A stretch of 64,000 nucleotides of DNA from SVEL01 sp045125245 (lineage in GTDB: Bacteria > Bacillota > Clostridia > Lachnospirales > Lachnospiraceae), in assembly GCA_045125245.1 (NCBI GenBank), contig JBGVNF010000118.1:7025-71024 (forward strand), in the 5' to 3' direction. Shown here in pieces: positions 33,487 through 42,924 of the stretch. Below the pieces are notes generated by a model that was given only the letters and a program-made list of their open reading frames with translations, made no database searches and had not been told where the DNA came from. Made by a program: the position numbers and the translations under genes. Positions within the stretch are counted from its first letter, which is position 1, and each line of letters opens with the position of its first letter.

Positions 33487-34260
33487 ATGATATTACGTGA
33501 ATTTGATGAGAGCAAAGAAGCAATTATTAATCCTTGGGACCTTGTGTGTAAGGAAGTTAGAGTTAAAGGTGAAATGCCGAAGATAGCAGTATGTTGCTTT
33601 GAGGGGAAGATGTTTTATAGATTGGTAGAACTTCTTAATGGAGAGTTAATTGCTGTGACAAAAAATGCAAATGGCGAAGAACCAATATATAAAGTTACAT
33701 ATAAAGGAAAAGAAATTGCACTTGTTATGTTAGAGGTAGGTGCTCCTGGTGCAGGAGGACAGTTAGAGGAATTATTTGCGTTAGGAGTAGAAAAGGTTAT
33801 AGTGTATGGTTCTTGCGGAGTATTATATGAAGACATAGAGGATTGCTCTATCATTATTCCTAATGCTGCGGTAAGAGATGAGGGAATGAGTTATCATTAC
33901 GCACCACCTTCAGATGAGATAGAGGCAAATCCAAAATACATACCAGAGTTTACAGCGTTTCTTGATGAATTGGAAATAGGATATAAAATTGGAAAGACAT
34001 GGACTACAGATGCTTTTTATCGTGAGACAAGGGCGAAGATGGAAAGAAGAAAAGAACAAGGATGTATATGTGTGGAGATGGAATGCTCTGCATTGGCAGC
34101 AGTAGCCCGTTTTAGAGAGAAGGAGCTATTTCAATTTTTCTATACAGCAGATTGTTTAGGGGGTAAAGAGTGGGATGAAAGAAGCTTAAGTGATGAAGTG
34201 AAATTTGATGAGAAGGATTTCTTTTCAAAGCTTGCTATGGAATTTGCAGTGCGTATATAG
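33487..34260 (+). CDS. Nucleoside phosphorylase family protein
   Basis: This 257-residue protein belongs to the PNP/UDP phosphorylase superfamily. Signs are the phosphate/nucleoside region GAPGAGGQLEELFALGVEKV (about 85-104), YGSCGVL, and the sugar-binding glutamates in CVEMECSALAAVARF. It should cleave a nucleoside with phosphate or water; the base cannot be told. The ATG follows GGGAGAG. A terminator lies about 50 nt after the stop. Confidence 0.85.
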   Translation: MILREFDESKEAIINPWDLVCKEVRVKGEMPKIAVCCFEGKMFYRLVELLNGELIAVTKNANGEEPIYKVTYKGKEIALVMLEVGAPGAGGQLEELFALGVEKVIVYGSCGVLYEDIEDCSIIIPNAAVRDEGMSYHYAPPSDEIEANPKYIPEFTAFLDELEIGYKIGKTWTTDAFYRETRAKMERRKEQGCICVEMECSALAAVARFREKELFQFFYTADCLGGKEWDERSLSDEVKFDEKDFFSKLAMEFAVRI

Positions 34261-34310
34261 AAAAGTGTAGATTTATGAAGGCAACAATAGTATTAATTGC
34301 ATATAACATA

Positions 34311-34336
34311 AAAACCATCATTTTGATGGTTTTTTT
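34311..34336 (+). terminator. Terminator after the phosphorylase gene
   Basis: AAAACCATCA pairs perfectly with TGATGGTTTT around TTT and is followed by TTT. Confidence 0.85.
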
Positions 34337-34400
34337 GTATTTACAAACCATTAAAATAATGGTTTAATCTAGCTATAAAAGAAAATACGAAGGTGATGTT

Positions 34401-35246
34401 ATGAAAGTACAAATTTTAGTAGAAAATACAACCAATTCAAATTTAATAGCTGAGCATGGCTTAAGCATATTTATCGAATATAATGATAAAAAAATATTAC
34501 TTGATGCAGGTACAACATCTGCTTTTATAGATAACGCAGAAAAGATGAATGTGGATATAAGCAAGGTAGATTTTTGTGTATTATCTCACGGTCATTATGA
34601 TCATTCAGGTGGATTTGCAGAATACTTACGACAGAATCCAACTAAAAAAGTGTATGCTATGAAAGCAATTACGGATGAATATTATTCTGCGTCAGGTGGA
34701 AATATACATCCCATTGGTGTGCCCAAGGAAGTATATCCTGAGTATAAAGAGAATTTTATTTTACTTGATGAAGCTACAAAGCTCGGTGATGAAATATATG
34801 TGATACCCCATAAAAATTGTAGTGAGTTAGAGAAGATAGGTGCACGAGCTAAGTTATATAAAAAGGTTGAGGGTGAATATGGACCAGATGATTTTAGTCA
34901 TGAACTTAGCCTAGTGTTTGATACAGATGAGGGACTTGTCATTTTCAATAGTTGTTCACATAGTGGTATTGTGAATATTATAGAAGAAGTTAAAGAATAT
35001 TTTGGTGCTGATAAAAAAGTGATATCTTTCATTGGCGGGCTTCATATGAAAGGAAAGTCTGGAGATAAAGAGATTTGTACCTTTTCGGAAAGTGAAATCG
35101 AAAGTATAGTAAAATATCTTAGAGATAATAATGTGGAACGATTATATACAGGTCATTGCACTGGTATGGTGGGTTATGAGTTAATCAAAAAATATATGGG
35201 TGAAAATGTAGAATATATTTTTACAGGCAAAGAGATTGTAATGTGA
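34401..35246 (+). CDS. MBL-fold metallo-hydrolase
   Basis: This 281-residue protein carries the metallo-beta-lactamase motif SHGHYDHSGG at about residues 63-72, plus the later ligands in SCSHSGIVNII and YTGHCTG. It matches the group often annotated as dihydropteridine/methanopterin-related or 'F420-like' MBL hydrolases. Real substrates are unknown. AAGGTGATG precedes the ATG. It is probably monocistronic. Confidence 0.85.
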   Translation: MKVQILVENTTNSNLIAEHGLSIFIEYNDKKILLDAGTTSAFIDNAEKMNVDISKVDFCVLSHGHYDHSGGFAEYLRQNPTKKVYAMKAITDEYYSASGGNIHPIGVPKEVYPEYKENFILLDEATKLGDEIYVIPHKNCSELEKIGARAKLYKKVEGEYGPDDFSHELSLVFDTDEGLVIFNSCSHSGIVNIIEEVKEYFGADKKVISFIGGLHMKGKSGDKEICTFSESEIESIVKYLRDNNVERLYTGHCTGMVGYELIKKYMGENVEYIFTGKEIVM

Positions 35247-35334
35247 AGAAATTAAATAGTATTTTTTATAATTAAGATATATAATGAACATAATACTCTG
35301 AACTAATTTAATGCAAAAGAAAAGGAGATTTATT

Positions 35335-37023
35335 ATGCGCAAGAGAAAAATATTTAGCAAAAGTAAATATATTTTATTTTCTGTATTAATGTGCTCTACA
35401 TTATTTATAGGTTGCGAGAAAAAGGATACAAATAATGTTACAAAAACAAAGGAAGACATTATTATTTTATATACCAGTGATGTTCATTGCGGCATAGAAG
35501 AAGATATCGGATATGCAGGCCTTGCTTCATATAAAGAAGCAGTGATGGAAAAAACACCATATGTAACACTTGTAGATTGTGGTGATGCCATACAAGGTGA
35601 ATATATAGGTATGGCTTCTAGCGGTGAGTATATGGTCGATATAATGAATGAGGTTGGATATGACTTTGCCATTCTTGGAAATCATGAATTTGATTATGGA
35701 ATGGGGCAGTTGGAAAAATTGATTAGCAAATCAAATGCACAGTATTTAAGCTGTAATATTACGTATACAGGGAAAAATGAGAATGCATTGACACAGGTAA
35801 AGCCATATGAAATCGTTGAATATGGTGATACTAAGATTGCATATATAGGTATTGCTACACCAGAAACAACTACAAAGACCACACCAACATATTTTATGGA
35901 GGATGGAGAATTTGTTTATGATTTTGCTGGAGGCAGCGGTGAAGAATTTTATGGTGTGATTCAAAAATATATAGATGAATGTAAGAAAAATGAAGCGGAT
36001 TACATAATACTTCTTTCTCATTTAGGTGATGCTCCTGAGTCGGCACCATTTAACAGCACAGAATTGATAGGGGCTGTGGAAGGCGTGGACGTGTTGCTTG
36101 ATGCTCATTCACACAGTACAGTCTCTTGCAGAGTGCTAAAGGACAAGGCAGGGGAAGAGGTACTTGTAAGTTCTACGGGAACAAAATTAAATAATATTGG
36201 ACAAGTAGTTATTACTTGTGATGGAAATATTTCAACAGGTCTTATCGATTTTTATGATGCAAAAGATGAAGAGATTGGTAAATTTATTGGCGATATAAAA
36301 TCTGAATATGAAGAAGAGATGGAAAAGAAGGTTGCCTACAGTGATATTTCATTGAAATGTGCTAATGAAGATGGCATACGACTTGTGCGTAACAGGGAAA
36401 CTGCAATAGGAAATTTCTGCGCCGATGCATATCGCGTAGTTGCAGGTGCTGATATAGGTATGGTAAATGGTGGCGGCGTGCGTGCTGATCTTCTAGAAGG
36501 AGATATTACATATGCAGATTTAACAGCAGTTCATCCTTTTGGAAATACATTATGCATGGCTAAAGTATCAGGACAAGAAATTGCAGATATTTTGGAGATT
36601 GGCGCAGTAAACACTATGAATGTAGAAGTTAAGGATGACCAGGCAGCTGGTGAAAACGGCAGCTTTATGAGTGTATCAGGTCTTAAATATACTGTGGATA
36701 CTTCGGTGGAATCTTCAGTTATATTTGATGAAAATGGAATGTTTATAGAAGTAAAAGGTGACCGTCGAGTAAAGGACATTATGATTATGAACGACGAGGG
36801 TGAATATGAACCTATTGATTTAAAGGGTGAGTATACTTTGGCATCACATAATTATTTATTAAAGGAGCAAGGTTCGGGAGCAACCTTCTTTGATGATAAT
36901 GAATTTATCATTGATGAAGGAATGACAGATTATCAGATGCTTATATTATATCTTACAGAATATTTAAATGGAGATTTAGCTAGTAAATATTCAGATGTAG
37001 AAGGTAGAATAACAATAGAATAA
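35335..37023 (+). CDS. Lipoprotein 5'-nucleotidase/cyclic phosphodiesterase
   Basis: This 562-residue protein starts at 35335, 6-7 nt after AAAGGAGA; an earlier ATG at 35311 precedes that site. A lipoprotein signal ends at LFIGC (Cys near 27), so it is likely surface anchored. The metallophosphoesterase domain shows LYTSDVHCG, VDCGDAIQG, ILGNHEFDYG and LDAHSHS. The 5'-nucleotidase C-terminal domain shows NFCADAYR and NGGGVRADL. It should hydrolyse extracellular nucleotides for phosphate and nucleoside salvage, fitting the nearby phosphorylase. Confidence 0.92.
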   Translation: MRKRKIFSKSKYILFSVLMCSTLFIGCEKKDTNNVTKTKEDIIILYTSDVHCGIEEDIGYAGLASYKEAVMEKTPYVTLVDCGDAIQGEYIGMASSGEYMVDIMNEVGYDFAILGNHEFDYGMGQLEKLISKSNAQYLSCNITYTGKNENALTQVKPYEIVEYGDTKIAYIGIATPETTTKTTPTYFMEDGEFVYDFAGGSGEEFYGVIQKYIDECKKNEADYIILLSHLGDAPESAPFNSTELIGAVEGVDVLLDAHSHSTVSCRVLKDKAGEEVLVSSTGTKLNNIGQVVITCDGNISTGLIDFYDAKDEEIGKFIGDIKSEYEEEMEKKVAYSDISLKCANEDGIRLVRNRETAIGNFCADAYRVVAGADIGMVNGGGVRADLLEGDITYADLTAVHPFGNTLCMAKVSGQEIADILEIGAVNTMNVEVKDDQAAGENGSFMSVSGLKYTVDTSVESSVIFDENGMFIEVKGDRRVKDIMIMNDEGEYEPIDLKGEYTLASHNYLLKEQGSGATFFDDNEFIIDEGMTDYQMLILYLTEYLNGDLASKYSDVEGRITIE

Positions 37024-37124
37024 AAACAAGTCTCGCTTGATGAAATTAATTGACTAAAGAAGCAGAAGTTGGTACTATAATATCAAGTTGAATATGTGGA
37101 GAGAGCTGAATATGGAGGTTAATT

Positions 37125-38555
37125 ATGAGAAGACAGTTTTGCAAAAGATTAGTCTGCTTATTTGTTGCATCTATTTTTATGCTTACAAATCTAGTAGGTT
37201 GCAGTAAAGGTAAGGATATTCCAACAAGTGAGACGGCGTCAGAAGTATCTGGAGAAACAACAGATTTATCTGTGGATGATTTGTCTAATACAACTCAAAA
37301 AACAGATGTAGAAACAAAAACGGAACAAGCTTCATCAGAGGAAGAGACGACTTTAGAAAAATCTGATGAGACATCGAAAAGTGAATCAGAGAATGCTACA
37401 TCTACAGAAGGGGCGAATAAGGAAACAACATCAAAAGTTATAGAGACAACGAAGAAACAAGAACAGACAACAAAAAAGCCAGTACAGACAACAAAAAAGC
37501 CTAATAATAAGACGACGGAAAAGACAACTGCTAAGCCAAAACCTGTGGAGCAGACGACTACAGCGCCAAAGGTGTCAAAGGCAGAGCAGATGGCAAAAGA
37601 CATAGTTGACGATATTATTACATCAAAGATGTCGGAGTTTGAGAAGGCTCTAACGATTCATGATTGGTTAATATTTAATTTGGATTATGATTTTACATTT
37701 TCGAATTATTATGTAGAGGAAACGCTCACAGATAGAAAATGTGTGTGTCAAGGGTATGCGTTGACATTTCAGTTGATGTGCAAGCTGGCTGGATTAGAAT
37801 CTATTTTCGTATCTGGTACAGGCTATTCCTCAGGAGAATGGGGAGGGCACGCATGGAATCAAGTTCGTATAGATGGGGTATGGTACAATGTAGATGTTAC
37901 ATGGGATGACCCGGCATCACCAGGAAAGGATTTTAACAATCATGCTGGTAACAGACATGATTATTTTCTAATATCCGATGCTAGAATTAATAAAGACCAC
38001 AAGGCAACTTCTTCAGGCAGACAAAACTGTTCAAAAGATTATGATAGAGTTGCTATTGTAAAGGCAGCAACGAATAATGTATATCACAGTAACTGTGGAT
38101 TTGCGACTAATGTCGAAGAAATGGCAGCGGCCATAAATAAATTAGTTGAAGCAAATAAGAGTGAAATATATATAAAATATTATGATCCAAAATTGACATT
38201 AGATAATATGTGGAATGGTATATGGGATAAGTTAAAGATGGCTAAATATCCAATTGGCTCAGTATCTGCATATGCACCTGTTGATGGAATTGTTACATAT
38301 GTGTTATCTGTTATACCATTGAAGGAGTGGAATAAGATAACTGTAATTACAAGTGAACAACAATTAAATGAACTTATGGATACCACATATAATAGTGGAA
38401 AGACGACACTTACTGTTCGATATGAACCAGTGGATGGAGAAGTGTGGTTTGGTTCAGAAAAATATATATTTAGTCAAAATGGCAGGGCGGAATATAATGG
38501 TGGTAAAGCTATCTATACCACTATTGAAATCATGGGTTTACAAACGATGCCTTAG
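37125..38555 (+). CDS. Lipoprotein with transglutaminase-like domain
   Basis: This 476-residue protein has a lipobox NLVGC near residues 22-26. A low-complexity Thr/Lys/Glu-rich linker of about 120 residues with TTKKP-type repeats follows, then a transglutaminase-like domain (about 155-310). The Cys in RKCVCQGYALTF, the His in GGHAWNQV and the Asp in VDVTWDDP form the expected triad. Such proteins may act as surface proteases or cross-linking enzymes; the role is inferred. The stop is 2 nt from the end of the opposing MocR gene. Confidence 0.87.
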   Translation: MRRQFCKRLVCLFVASIFMLTNLVGCSKGKDIPTSETASEVSGETTDLSVDDLSNTTQKTDVETKTEQASSEEETTLEKSDETSKSESENATSTEGANKETTSKVIETTKKQEQTTKKPVQTTKKPNNKTTEKTTAKPKPVEQTTTAPKVSKAEQMAKDIVDDIITSKMSEFEKALTIHDWLIFNLDYDFTFSNYYVEETLTDRKCVCQGYALTFQLMCKLAGLESIFVSGTGYSSGEWGGHAWNQVRIDGVWYNVDVTWDDPASPGKDFNNHAGNRHDYFLISDARINKDHKATSSGRQNCSKDYDRVAIVKAATNNVYHSNCGFATNVEEMAAAINKLVEANKSEIYIKYYDPKLTLDNMWNGIWDKLKMAKYPIGSVSAYAPVDGIVTYVLSVIPLKEWNKITVITSEQQLNELMDTTYNSGKTTLTVRYEPVDGEVWFGSEKYIFSQNGRAEYNGGKAIYTTIEIMGLQTMP

Positions 38556-38557
38556 AA

Positions 38558-39613
38558 TTATTTTTTCATTTTCCTTCGCATGTGATTTAGATGGCGTTCA
38601 AAATTACCGCTGGAAATAAATTCAGCGAGAATATACTGGTCCATAACAGGAACAGAACAAGAAAGATTACCAAGAATCTGGTCATACTTTTCAAGTAATG
38701 CATCAGGCAATATCATATAGCCTATTCTCATAGCTGGGGATAGGCTTTTTGAAAATGTATTTATATATATAACGTGATTAAAATGGTCTAATGAGTATAA
38801 CGACTCAATAGGATGACCAGGTATGAAAAATTCACTGTCAAAGTCATCCTCTATAATATAATTCTCTGTATTTTCAGCCCATTTTAAGTACTCGTAACGT
38901 TTTGAGATAGATGTGGTTACGCCAGAAGGATAGCTATGAAATGGTGTAACATGAAGTACATCAAATGTGGAATTGTTTAATGCTTGGGATGTAATGCCAT
39001 TTGCGCCCATTTTAAGTGGACATACAGAAGCACCCATACCTTCATAAGCTAGACGAATCTGGTCATAAGATGGGTTTTCTATACCGTATATTTTATCGCG
39101 ACCAAGAATTTTGGCAGCAGTTTCATATAGCTGCTCTGCACCAGAACCTATGACGATATTGTTAGGCTGAGCTATCATTCCACGATATCTATGTAAATAA
39201 TCAGCGATAGCATTTCTAAGGATAGAGCATCCCTTGTTTGGTGCTTTAACAAAGAGCTTATCGCCATTATCAGATATAACTTTTCTTACAGTTTTAAACC
39301 ATACAGAATATTCGAAGTCTTGGACAGTATATTCATCTGCCACAGGTAGATAATTTATAGCCATAGTTTCATTTTGATTTTTAGGGGGAATATATCCTTT
39401 GATATCGCACACAAAATAACCAGAACGCTGCCTTGGAGCGATGTATCCTTCGTCTTCAAGCATAAAGTAAGCTCGTTCTATAGTGATAAGACTATAACCA
39501 GTTTTATCGGACATAATACGTTTTGAAGGAAGCTTAGTACCCGCCATAAATTCTCCGGTTAAAATCTTGTTTTTTACATCTTTATATAAATTATAATATT
39601 TCTTATCGCTCAT
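38558..39613 (-). pseudogene. MocR/PdxR-type regulator, C-terminally truncated
   Basis: The 351-residue product has an N-terminal GntR winged helix (GTKLPSKRIMSDKTGYSLIT near 27-46) and an aminotransferase fold with the PLP lysine region INTFSKSLSPAMRIGYM. It stops after FERHLNHMRRKMKK, about 90-110 residues short of usual MocR proteins, and its end abuts the opposing gene by 2 nt. The start is by homology; GGAGA lies 15 nt away, longer than usual. It is divergent from the pyridoxal kinase gene, as expected for a PdxR-like vitamin B6 regulator. DNA binding may remain. Confidence 0.65.
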
Positions 39614-39706
39614 CTGGTTATAAAAAAATCTCCTTTTTTGATTATATACATAATACCACATTGATATTATAATTATGAAAAAATAAAAAGTAAAGAGGAA
39701 TTAATC

Positions 39707-40540
39707 ATGGCTTATCCAAAGATTTTAACAATACAAGATATATCGTGTATGGGACAGTGCTCCTTGACAGTTGCATTGCCTATTATTTCCGCGTGTGGAG
39801 TGGAAACCTGTGTACTTCCATCAGCCGTATTATCAACGCATACAGGTGGATTTACAGGCTTTACATTTAGAGATTTGACAGAGGATATGCCGTCTATAAA
39901 TAATCATTGGCAGAAGGAAGGCATTAAGTTTGATGCGGTCTATACAGGATACCTTGGAAGTGCTAAGCAGATAGAGTACGTTAAGGAAATTGTGGTGACA
40001 TCTAAAAAAGAGGCGGCTCCATTTATCGTGGATCCAGCTATGGCGGATAATGGAAAGTTATATGCAGGCTTTGATGATGCTTTCGTTCAGGAGATGAAGG
40101 AACTTTGTAGAGTTGCAGATTATGTACTTCCAAATATAACAGAAGCTTGTCTGCTTACAGACACAGAGTATAAGGAAGAGTATGACAGAGTTTATATTGA
40201 TGACATTCTTGAGAAACTTTGTGCTTTAGGTTGTAAGAATATTATTATGACAGGTATTTCGTATAATGATAAGACTACAGGTGTCGTAATTATGGAAAAT
40301 GGTGTCTATAATTATTATGAGCATATTAAGCTTCCTAGAATATGTCATGGAACAGGTGATATATATGCGTCAACATTTGTAGGTGCGTTAATAAGAGGGA
40401 AGAGTGCATACGCCGCAGCGAAGCTGGCAGCAGATTACACATTAGAATGTGTAAAGGCGACAATGGAAGAAGAGGGACATTGGTACGGAGCAAAATTTGA
40501 GCCAGTGCTTCCATATTTAATTAATGAGATAAATAAGTAA
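39707..40540 (+). CDS. pdxY: Pyridoxamine/pyridoxal kinase
   Basis: This 277-residue PfkB/ribokinase-like enzyme phosphorylates vitamin B6 vitamers to make PLP. The start MAYPKILTIQDISCMGQCSL and the glycine-rich catalytic motif HGTGDIYAST with its aspartate are typical of the PdxY class. AGAGGAA precedes the ATG. The divergent MocR-type gene is the likely regulator. Some annotators would use pdxK. Confidence 0.88.
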   Translation: MAYPKILTIQDISCMGQCSLTVALPIISACGVETCVLPSAVLSTHTGGFTGFTFRDLTEDMPSINNHWQKEGIKFDAVYTGYLGSAKQIEYVKEIVVTSKKEAAPFIVDPAMADNGKLYAGFDDAFVQEMKELCRVADYVLPNITEACLLTDTEYKEEYDRVYIDDILEKLCALGCKNIIMTGISYNDKTTGVVIMENGVYNYYEHIKLPRICHGTGDIYASTFVGALIRGKSAYAAAKLAADYTLECVKATMEEEGHWYGAKFEPVLPYLINEINK

Positions 40541-40596
40541 TCGAAATTAATAAAACTTTAACATTTCATAAATTAATCTTACTAATAATAACGGTT

Positions 40597-40627
40597 AAAA
40601 AACAGAGGTAAAATACCTCTGTTTTTT
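40597..40627. terminator. Bidirectional terminator between pdxY and the BRO-N gene
   Basis: AAAAAACAGAGGTA pairs perfectly with TACCTCTGTTTTTT around AAA. A-run and T-run allow termination on both strands for the two convergent genes. Confidence 0.9.
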
Positions 40628-40644
40628 AACGATAAAGCAATTTA

Positions 40645-41565
40645 TTATTGATCTTTTGAAATTTCTAATAAATTTGGAATAGATGCATTAAGAGGGGAAA
40701 TAACGCTTTGTCCAATAGATTTTTCTAGTTCTTTACGTGCGTTGCCAGCAATGGTGCCACCTTCCATAACGGTGTCTTTTGTTTGCGAAAATCCTGTAGG
40801 ATTTTTTGCTTTTGCAATAGCTGTGGCAGATACTTCTGCTAATTGATTCAGCGCCAACTCAATATTGGTCATGTTGTCACGAAGACTTTCTTTTTTTAAT
40901 CCTTTGAATTGTTTATATTCTTTGATAGTTTTTCCAGACCATGTTTTTGTAAGTATATTTGTGAGGGTAGCGTATTCCTTAGGGTGTTTTACACCTGCAC
41001 GGTCCCACTCGGCAGTTAATTGTTTGCGAACATCTATTGCCTGGAGTCTTTGTTCGATCCATTTTTCTGAATAGCCTTTTTCACGGTAAGTGTAAATTGC
41101 GCGTTCAAAGGCGAGCTCTGGATCTATTATTTCATCTAAACGTTCTTTTCCAACTTGAGCAAGCCATTGCTTAAACGGTTCGGCTTTTTTTGAAGGAATG
41201 GACTGAATAATACGAAGAAGTTGTTCCGTATTAGCGCAATCAGTAACACGCATCTTATCATCTGAGGCCTTCATTTTATATTTTTTCAAACCGTGACAAT
41301 TTGTCACGGTTTCATTTCCCTCTGTTAATAGTCGTTGTTTTAATTTTCTCCAATAAGATGTTGCATCAACAGAATCTGTCAGTACTTGGCATACATCAAT
41401 GATTGAGAAATACCATTCTTCTTCTTTTGGATTCCAGAGTTTTCTAACAGCATTATCATAAAAAAATTCAAGTTCCTGTTTGTTTTCGATGATTAATTCC
41501 TCTACAGGTACCGGAACTGAGTTGCCTGTTTCTTCATCGTAAATATAAAAAAAGAAATTATTCAC
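40645..41565 (-). CDS. BRO-N domain protein, phage antirepressor-like
   Basis: This 306-residue protein has an N-terminal BRO-N fold (VRKLWNPKEEEWYFSIIDVC near 40-59, then DSVDATSYWRKLKQRL) and a longer C-terminal region ending in SIGQSVISPLN. It resembles prophage antirepressors and DinD-like damage-inducible proteins. It starts with GTG at 41565. A LexA-type box overlaps its promoter, so SOS induction is likely. No other phage gene is nearby, so it is a stand-alone copy. Molecular role is unknown. Confidence 0.8.
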   Translation of the reverse strand: MNNFFFYIYDEETGNSVPVPVEELIIENKQELEFFYDNAVRKLWNPKEEEWYFSIIDVCQVLTDSVDATSYWRKLKQRLLTEGNETVTNCHGLKKYKMKASDDKMRVTDCANTEQLLRIIQSIPSKKAEPFKQWLAQVGKERLDEIIDPELAFERAIYTYREKGYSEKWIEQRLQAIDVRKQLTAEWDRAGVKHPKEYATLTNILTKTWSGKTIKEYKQFKGLKKESLRDNMTNIELALNQLAEVSATAIAKAKNPTGFSQTKDTVMEGGTIAGNARKELEKSIGQSVISPLNASIPNLLEISKDQ

Positions 41566-41611
41566 CTTCCTTCAAAATATGTATGTAATAAATTGCTAAA
41601 ACAATAAATAT

Positions 41612-41640
41612 ATTATAACATATTCCAAACATATGTTCAA
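41612..41640 (-). promoter_or_regulatory. Promoter of the BRO-N gene with overlapping LexA operator
   Basis: On the minus strand TTGAAC (41640-41635) and TATAAT (41617-41612) are 17 bp apart. GAACATATGTTT (41638-41627) fits the Gram-positive SOS box GAAC-N4-GTTY and covers the -35 and spacer. Confidence 0.75.
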
Positions 41641-41784
41641 GTGGATCGTTGTGATTTTTAGAAAGTATTTAAGGATTTAGTAGTTCATTAACAAAACTTT
41701 AACAATTTAAAAACAACATATAAATAATTCCTTGTTATATTGATACTGTAAAAGAAAACAGGTTAATCTAAGGAGGAATTTTTT

Positions 41785-42153
41785 ATGAATAAGAACGATC
41801 AGCAGTTTATGGCACAGAAGATACGCACACAGTATATGGAGAAGGAAGAGAAGAGTACAGACCTTGATAAATTAAAAGAATTAGATAGAAAAGTTAAGCG
41901 TCCTGCAAATATTTTTGGATATACATTTGGAACTATCAGTGCTCTTATAATGGGTAGCGGAATGAGTCTTGTTATGACAGATATTGGAGAAAAGTTAGGA
42001 CTTGGCGATATGATGGTACATGGAATTGTGATTGGGGTAATTGGGATGGGGATTGTTGTAGTTGCGTATCCTGTATATACAAGAATTTTAAAGAAAGAAA
42101 GAGAAAAAATAGCACCGGAAATATTGAGATTAACGGAAGAGATTATGCATTAG
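41785..42153 (+). CDS. Hypothetical small membrane protein
   Basis: This 122-residue protein has a charged N-terminus of about 45 residues that may form a helix. Two TM segments follow (about 49-67 and 80-99), then a basic C-terminal tail. AAGGAGG is 10 nt upstream of the ATG. I do not recognise a function. It is monocistronic, with a terminator behind it. Confidence 0.7.
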   Translation: MNKNDQQFMAQKIRTQYMEKEEKSTDLDKLKELDRKVKRPANIFGYTFGTISALIMGSGMSLVMTDIGEKLGLGDMMVHGIVIGVIGMGIVVVAYPVYTRILKKEREKIAPEILRLTEEIMH

Positions 42154-42185
42154 CATAGAAATATAGATAACAGATATGGAAGAGA

Positions 42186-42217
42186 AAAGAGCTTATGCAA
42201 TCTGGCATAAGCTCTTT
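42186..42217. terminator. Terminator between convergent genes
   Basis: AAAGAGCTTATGC pairs perfectly with GCATAAGCTCTTT around AATCTG. It can serve both the small membrane gene and the PII-like gene. Confidence 0.8.
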
Positions 42218-42240
42218 GTAATCTGATAATTAAAGCGATA

Positions 42241-42924
42241 CTATATCTTAAAAGCCTTATCTACCGGCACCGAACATACAACACCCTTTGCCTCAGAACG
42301 CAAGCCAAATTCCTTATTAACCTCTTCCATAATTTGGTTTCTAACAGTATCTGGTGCAAGGATTGCGATAATCTCCTTCTCATCCTGAATCTGAAGGTCT
42401 GCCATATCACTTGTTTTACTTGTGTCAGCTTTTCTGGCACGGATGATAGTTCCGCCAGTAGCACCAGCTTTTTTAGCTACACTCATAATCACGTCAGTGT
42501 AACCAGGATTAACATTTATAAATATTAAGCTATGTTGATATTCACTCTTCATTGCGTTTGAATCTCCTTTCAAATCAGTCTTGCCAGTTCTTTGTAAGAT
42601 AACTTCAGCAGTAAGCTTACTCATAGCGGAGGTTGATAAAATCATAAGTAAACCTCCAAAACCCATGCCAGTACCTAAGTCATTGGCTAATTCAGTAGCT
42701 AAGATTTCTACATTTTTTCTAGGTGCGTAGCTGATGACAATGTCCTTATCACTGCTACCAAGTCCTAAGATATCCATCATTTCAGAAGAAGCAGTACCGG
42801 CTCCCACTGCCTGCATATGAAGGAAAATGTCTTTATTGTTAAGCATATTCATATAAGACTTTGCTTTGCCACGTTCGATAATGGATATAATAAGCATAAT
42901 CTGTTCATCTTTTTTATAACTCAT
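42241..42924 (-). CDS. PII-like protein with two related halves
   Basis: In this 227-residue protein both halves look like nitrogen-regulatory PII folds: residues about 8-85 with GTASSEMMDILGLGSSDKD, and about 130-225 with KKAGATGGTIIRARKAD, the PII C-terminal motif. Classical PII has one such domain of about 112 residues. It overlaps the upstream DUF1538 gene by 11 nt, so it probably senses a cytoplasmic ligand and controls that membrane protein, as GlnK does with AmtB. This role is inferred. Confidence 0.75.
   Translation of the reverse strand: MSYKKDEQIMLIISIIERGKAKSYMNMLNNKDIFLHMQAVGAGTASSEMMDILGLGSSDKDIVISYAPRKNVEILATELANDLGTGMGFGGLLMILSTSAMSKLTAEVILQRTGKTDLKGDSNAMKSEYQHSLIFINVNPGYTDVIMSVAKKAGATGGTIIRARKADTSKTSDMADLQIQDEKEIIAILAPDTVRNQIMEEVNKEFGLRSEAKGVVCSVPVDKAFKI

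Noticed and set aside
37295..37603. Minus-strand open frame rich in V, F and C
   Set aside because: It is the mirror of the Thr/Lys-rich repeats in the transglutaminase-like lipoprotein.
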